From: Campylobacter blaseri
Lineage (GTDB): Bacteria > Campylobacterota > Campylobacteria > Campylobacterales > Campylobacteraceae
Length of the DNA stretch: 64,000 nt
NCBI RefSeq assembly: GCF_013201895.1
Contig: NZ_CP053841.1
Coordinates: 620,001-684,000 of the forward strand
Direction: 5' to 3'
Below, piece after piece: positions 60,223 to 64,000 of the stretch (the stretch's first letter is position 1; every line of letters begins with the position of its first letter). The notes beneath the pieces are model-generated. The model did not search any database and had not been told where the DNA came from. It worked only from the letters and a program-made list of their open reading frames with translations. Made by a program: the position numbers and the translations under genes.

Positions 60223-62046
60223 ATGTTAAAAAGAATATTTTTACCTAGCATAGTAATTGTTCTTGCTTATGCACTTTGGGTTAATGAGAATTTTAAAGTT
60301 ATCACCTTTGGAGTAGCTATTTTTTTATTTGGAATGGTTACTTTAGAGCGGGGATTTAAGCTTTTTTCCGGTGGGGCATTAGAGAATATATTGGAAAAAT
60401 CAACAAACAAACTTTATAAAAGTTTAAGCTTTGGTATTATTACAACTACTTTAATGCAGTCAAGTTCTTTAATATCAGTTTTAACCATATCATTTTTAGG
60501 AGCTGGATTAATTTCGCTTTATCAAGGAATCGGTATAATTCTAGGTGCAAACATTGGCACCACCACAGGTGCTTGGCTCATGGCTCTCTATGGCTTTAAG
60601 GTTGATCTTATGGCATACTCTATGCCTGTTTTGATTTTTGGAATTTTATTTATATTTTTGCGTGGAAAATCATTAAACGGCTTTGGATATATACTAATAG
60701 GGCTTGGTTTTTTGCTTTTTGGAATTGCATATATGAAAGATGGCTTTGAGGTTTTTAAAGATGCTATCGATTTAACCAAATTTGCCATACCTGGTTTAAA
60801 AGGTGCTATTGTTTTTGCAAGTATTGGTGTTTTGGCAACTGTTATAATGCAAAGCTCTCATGCTACCCTTATCATAACACTAGCTGCATTAGCAACCAAT
60901 CAAATAACCTATGATAACTCTTTGGCGTTAACTATTGGGGCAAATATAGGTACTACAGTTACTGCCATTATAGGCTCTTTTACATCAGGAATTGAGGGCA
61001 GACGGTTAGCCGGAGCTCATTTTATATTTAATGTACTTACTGGGATTATTGCTATATTAATATTAGAAGAGTTAAAATTTTTAACAGATAAAATTTCATA
61101 TATTTTAAGTATTTCAGATAGTGATTTAATGCTTAAATTAGCCGTTTTTAATACTGTTTTTAAGGTTTTAGGTGTTATAATTTTCATCCCTTTTTTAAAT
61201 AAACTTATACTTTTTTTAAATACCATTTTTAAAGAAAAAAACTTTAGTGTTAAAAATATAGAAAACATAAAGTTTTTAAATGATGAAGCTCTTGAAATTC
61301 CATTAGCTGCTATTACTGTGTTAAAAAAAGAGACAGAACATCTATATCACATAGCTTTTAAAATAATATCAAAAGGATTAAGTTTAAATGAAGACAATGT
61401 CTTATCCAACATGAGATCATATGATGTTATAGTAGCAGGTCCTAAGAACGATGGAGTGGTTATAGATGAAGCATATATGCTAGGAGTTCAACATATTTAT
61501 GATAGCATTTTGGAATTTTCAACAAAGGCACAATTAAATGCAAATTCAGACGATATTCAAAAAATTTATGCCATAAAACTAGCAAATAGACATATAATTT
61601 CTGCTATAAAAGCTACAAGAAATTTAGAAAAACATATGAAGTTATATACTTGTTCTCAAAACGAATATATAAAAAAATACTATAATAGTATGCGTAAAAG
61701 GCTCATAAAGATATTAAGGGCCATAAATATCCTTTTAACTGCTGATAATAGAGAAAGGCAGATTAGATATTTTAAAAAAATTACTAAATACATCTCAAAA
61801 GCTGAAACTCTAACAAACAAAAGACTTAATATAGAGATTAGAGAAAACAGGATTACAAATATTATGGCTACTGATTTAATAAGCGATAATATCTATGTTC
61901 AAGATATCGCAAATAATCTTTTTAGTGTGGTGAAAATTCTTTTTATTAATGATAGAAGCGACATTGAAAAAGAGAAAATGGATAGCAAGAGTGAAATTTT
62001 AAAAGAAGATGTTTTGGTGGTTAAGGATGTTAAAAATAGTATATAA
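60223..62046 (+). CDS. Na/Pi-cotransporter family protein with PhoU-like tail
   Basis: The 607-residue protein has two inverted QSS repeats typical of NptA-type transporters (TTLMQSSSLISVLTISF with GANIGTTTGAW; TVIMQSSHATLIITLAA with GANIGTTVTAI) within about nine membrane segments. A cytoplasmic helical PhoU-like domain follows from about residue 350. It probably takes up phosphate with sodium. It starts 43 bases after hisD and ends at a shared hairpin with rpoD. Confidence 0.93.
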   Translation: MLKRIFLPSIVIVLAYALWVNENFKVITFGVAIFLFGMVTLERGFKLFSGGALENILEKSTNKLYKSLSFGIITTTLMQSSSLISVLTISFLGAGLISLYQGIGIILGANIGTTTGAWLMALYGFKVDLMAYSMPVLIFGILFIFLRGKSLNGFGYILIGLGFLLFGIAYMKDGFEVFKDAIDLTKFAIPGLKGAIVFASIGVLATVIMQSSHATLIITLAALATNQITYDNSLALTIGANIGTTVTAIIGSFTSGIEGRRLAGAHFIFNVLTGIIAILILEELKFLTDKISYILSISDSDLMLKLAVFNTVFKVLGVIIFIPFLNKLILFLNTIFKEKNFSVKNIENIKFLNDEALEIPLAAITVLKKETEHLYHIAFKIISKGLSLNEDNVLSNMRSYDVIVAGPKNDGVVIDEAYMLGVQHIYDSILEFSTKAQLNANSDDIQKIYAIKLANRHIISAIKATRNLEKHMKLYTCSQNEYIKKYYNSMRKRLIKILRAINILLTADNRERQIRYFKKITKYISKAETLTNKRLNIEIRENRITNIMATDLISDNIYVQDIANNLFSVVKILFINDRSDIEKEKMDSKSEILKEDVLVVKDVKNSI

Positions 62047-62074
62047 TCAGCCTTTATTAAAAGACTGATTATAT
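62041..62074. terminator. Bidirectional terminator between the Na/Pi gene and rpoD
   Basis: ATATAATCAG / CTGATTATAT form a 10-bp stem, with a smaller CTTT/AAAG stem in the loop. It starts at the upstream gene's stop and ends 8 bases before the rpoD end. Confidence 0.65.
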
Positions 62075-62081
62075 ATATGGC

Positions 62082-63938
62082 TTAGCCTTCAATGTAGTTT
62101 TTAAGTTTTCTGCCAACTTTTGGATGTTTTAATTTTTTAATAGCAGAGCTTTCAATTTGTCTGACGCGCTCCCTTGTTACATTTAGCTCTTTGCCTATCT
62201 CTTCTAGTGTTCTATCACTCTCATCTTCTAGTAGCCCAAAGCGCATTCTAATAACTGCTTTTTCACGCTCATTTAGTTGATCCAAAACATCATCTATTTG
62301 CTCTTTTAAATCATCTTTTAAGATATTGTCCATAGGCGAAAGTGATGATTTATCTTCAACAAAATCTCCAAATTTACCATCATCTTCATTTCCAATAGGT
62401 GCTTCAAGACTTATTGGTTCTTTTGCTATTTTAATAACCTGTTTGACCTTATCAACACTAAGCCCAATTTCTTCTGCTATTACATTTACATCAGGCTCTT
62501 TACCTGTTTCTTGAAGATATTGTCTATTGATTTTATTAATTTTATTAATCGTTTCTATCATGTGGATTGGAATTCTAATAGTTCTTGCTTGATCAGCAAT
62601 AGCTCTACTTATAGCTTGTCTTATCCACCATGTGGCATATGTTGAAAATTTATAACCTTTTTTATATTCAAACTTATCAACCGCTTTCATAAGACCGATG
62701 TTTCCTTCTTGAATTAGATCCAAAAATGGCAAACCTCTATTTGTATATCTTTTAGCAATGCTAACAACAAGTCTTAAATTTGATCTTGCCATCTTTCCTT
62801 TTGCTGAATCAGAGATGTTTTTACCTCTTTTTATCTGCTCTAAAATGTGTTTTAACCTAATAGGATCTAGATCAAAACTATCTTCGCTTGCCTCTTTTGT
62901 TTGAAATAGTTTTTTAATATCAACGTAAGTTGATACCATGGTTGCTTCAGGAACTCGCTCTGCTATCTCCTCTTTACTAAGTTTTGTTATATCTTTTAAG
63001 ATACTAGCATGGTTTTCTTTAAGCTCTTTGCTAAAAAGTGGTAGTTTGTACTCAAGTCTTTTAAGCTCTTTATCAAACTCATCATCACTTTTTAGTGAGG
63101 TTTCCATTGATTTTACAATCTCATTTATAAGCTTACTTGTTGGACCAAGCTCCATGAGTTTTTCTTTTAAAATCTTTTTTTTGAATATATAGTTAAACAT
63201 TATCCCAAGATTTTCTTCGCTATTTTCAAGCTCATCTTTGTATCTTGTTTCGTATTTTTGCCAATCTTTTTTAGCTTTTTCTAGCGCTTTAAAACTTTGA
63301 GTTACCTTTATAGCTCTTTTATCATTTTTTTGAGTATTTTTTGGTTTTTCATTTTCTTCATCAATATCATCTTCATCTTCATCATCTGAAGTATCCTCAT
63401 CAAAGCTTTTGAAAAGCTCTTTTACTCTTCTTTCTCTGTTGATTAAAGGCTCTTTATAATCAAGTATAAAATCAATCAAATAAGCAACAGAGCAAAAAGC
63501 ATCGATTATGATGTCCTCCCCAAGCTCTATGCGTTTGCTTATCTCAACTTCTTCTTCTTTTGTTAGAAGTGGAATTTGCCCCATCTCTCTTAGATACATT
63601 CTAACAGGACTATCTGATTTGCTCCATTCAAGTAAGTCTGTATCATTTGTAACATCAAAGTCCTCATCTTGATTTTCGTCCATCATTCTTTGAGCTTCTT
63701 GTGCTCTTTTTTTAGCATCTTGATGATTTCTTATCTTAGCTCTTTTGGCTGAAGATATTATCTTTACTTTGTATTTTTTCATAAAAGATTCTATTTTTTT
63801 AACATTAGTAGCAGTTGGCGCTTTGTCAAAATAGCTTATAATTTCTTCATAAGTAACATATTCTTTTTGATTTTCTTTAAAAATCTCTTCTATTTCGTCA
63901 AATATCTCTTTAGTTGTAGTTTGTTTTTTAGCAGTCAT
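62082..63938 (-). CDS. rpoD: RNA polymerase sigma factor RpoD (sigma70)
   Basis: The 618-residue housekeeping sigma has region 1.1 (about 1-80), an acidic non-conserved insert ([14 protein letters not shown]), and regions 2.1-2.4 ([32 protein letters not shown]). Region 4.2 reads [20 protein letters not shown]. It serves the TATAAT-type promoters noted throughout the window. Its own promoter lies just upstream. Length and insert are normal for Campylobacter. Confidence 0.99.
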   Translation of the reverse strand: MTAKKQTTTKEIFDEIEEIFKENQKEYVTYEEIISYFDKAPTATNVKKIESFMKKYKVKIISSAKRAKIRNHQDAKKRAQEAQRMMDENQDEDFDVTNDTDLLEWSKSDSPVRMYLREMGQIPLLTKEEEVEISKRIELGEDIIIDAFCSVAYLIDFILDYKEPLINRERRVKELFKSFDEDTSDDEDEDDIDEENEKPKNTQKNDKRAIKVTQSFKALEKAKKDWQKYETRYKDELENSEENLGIMFNYIFKKKILKEKLMELGPTSKLINEIVKSMETSLKSDDEFDKELKRLEYKLPLFSKELKENHASILKDITKLSKEEIAERVPEATMVSTYVDIKKLFQTKEASEDSFDLDPIRLKHILEQIKRGKNISDSAKGKMARSNLRLVVSIAKRYTNRGLPFLDLIQEGNIGLMKAVDKFEYKKGYKFSTYATWWIRQAISRAIADQARTIRIPIHMIETINKINKINRQYLQETGKEPDVNVIAEEIGLSVDKVKQVIKIAKEPISLEAPIGNEDDGKFGDFVEDKSSLSPMDNILKDDLKEQIDDVLDQLNEREKAVIRMRFGLLEDESDRTLEEIGKELNVTRERVRQIESSAIKKLKHPKVGRKLKNYIEG

Positions 63939-63969
63939 TTAAGAACTCCTTTATCTGTAAAAGAGTATA

Positions 63970-63975
63970 ATTATA
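63970..63975 (-). promoter_or_regulatory. -10 box of rpoD
   Basis: The minus strand reads GGTATAAT, 31 bases before the rpoD ATG, with an AAGGAG ribosome binding site between. The box sits in a TATAATTATA palindrome. Confidence 0.6.
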
Positions 63976-64000
63976 CCCAAATTTTCTTAAGAACAGATAA

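Overview
The window is about 30% G+C by eye and reads as the chromosome of a Campylobacter species (Campylobacterota). Three things support this: the protein families, the very AT-rich promoters with TATAAT-type -10 boxes, and several gene orders that I recall from Campylobacter jejuni. These orders are rppH-lysC-hobA-holB-folP-ligA-tlyA-ribF, hrcA-grpE-dnaK, the kdsB-thrC-lpxK-nadE neighbourhood, ankyrin protein-katA, and nth-peb4-fbaA followed by a MotA/MotB-like pair. I cannot name the species. I see no tRNA, rRNA, insertion sequence, prophage or CRISPR array.

Layout. 1-7200: the tail of an unrecognised gene, then a 2,124-residue secreted cysteine-rich protein, then about 700 bases without an intact gene. 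That stretch holds a frameshifted second copy of the upstream gene tail. 7241-11574 (minus): rnr-holA, then rpsF-ssb-rpsR. 11704-14960 (plus): ilvC, a YibQ-type deacetylase, dprA, ruvX. 15049-19610 (minus): a small ORF and an Asn-rich membrane protein, queA-tatC-tatB, hemW. 19731-28329 (plus): a tightly overlapping run from rppH to cmoA covering aspartokinase, replication (hobA, holB, ligA), folate, flavin and tRNA modification, with a lipocalin lipoprotein inserted. 28352-30876: rpsO (minus), an Rrf2 regulator coupled to a DHH phosphoesterase (plus), and a small XRE regulator with a 50-residue basic companion (minus). 31148-34498 (plus): the hrcA-grpE-dnaK heat-shock operon with a sigma70 promoter and an imperfect CIRCE.

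34619-37505 is a TctCBA tripartite tricarboxylate transporter. It is followed by an orphan solute-binding protein, ppk2 and the divergent dsbD. 41207-43731 (minus) holds a WG-repeat protein that looks frameshifted, an ankyrin protein and katA. 43833-50017 (minus) carries a YgbA-like protein, a GNAT enzyme, kdsB, thrC, a YdhR-like protein, lpxK, a DegT-family protein and nadE. 50103-53651 has a metallo-beta-lactamase-fold hydrolase, cmoB, pepD and nth. 53745-62046 (plus) has peb4, fbaA, a MotA/TolQ-like plus MotB/OmpA-like motor pair, a PLP enzyme, hisD and a Na/Pi cotransporter. rpoD (minus) closes the window.

Most of the window is conserved housekeeping. The least explained parts are: (i) the giant secreted protein flanked by two copies of the same gene end; (ii) the DegT-like protein with Arg where the PLP lysine is expected; (iii) the MotAB/ZorAB-like pair; (iv) nested inverted repeats between ppk2 and dsbD; and (v) two unlisted small ORFs, at 15049-15144 and 30440-30592.
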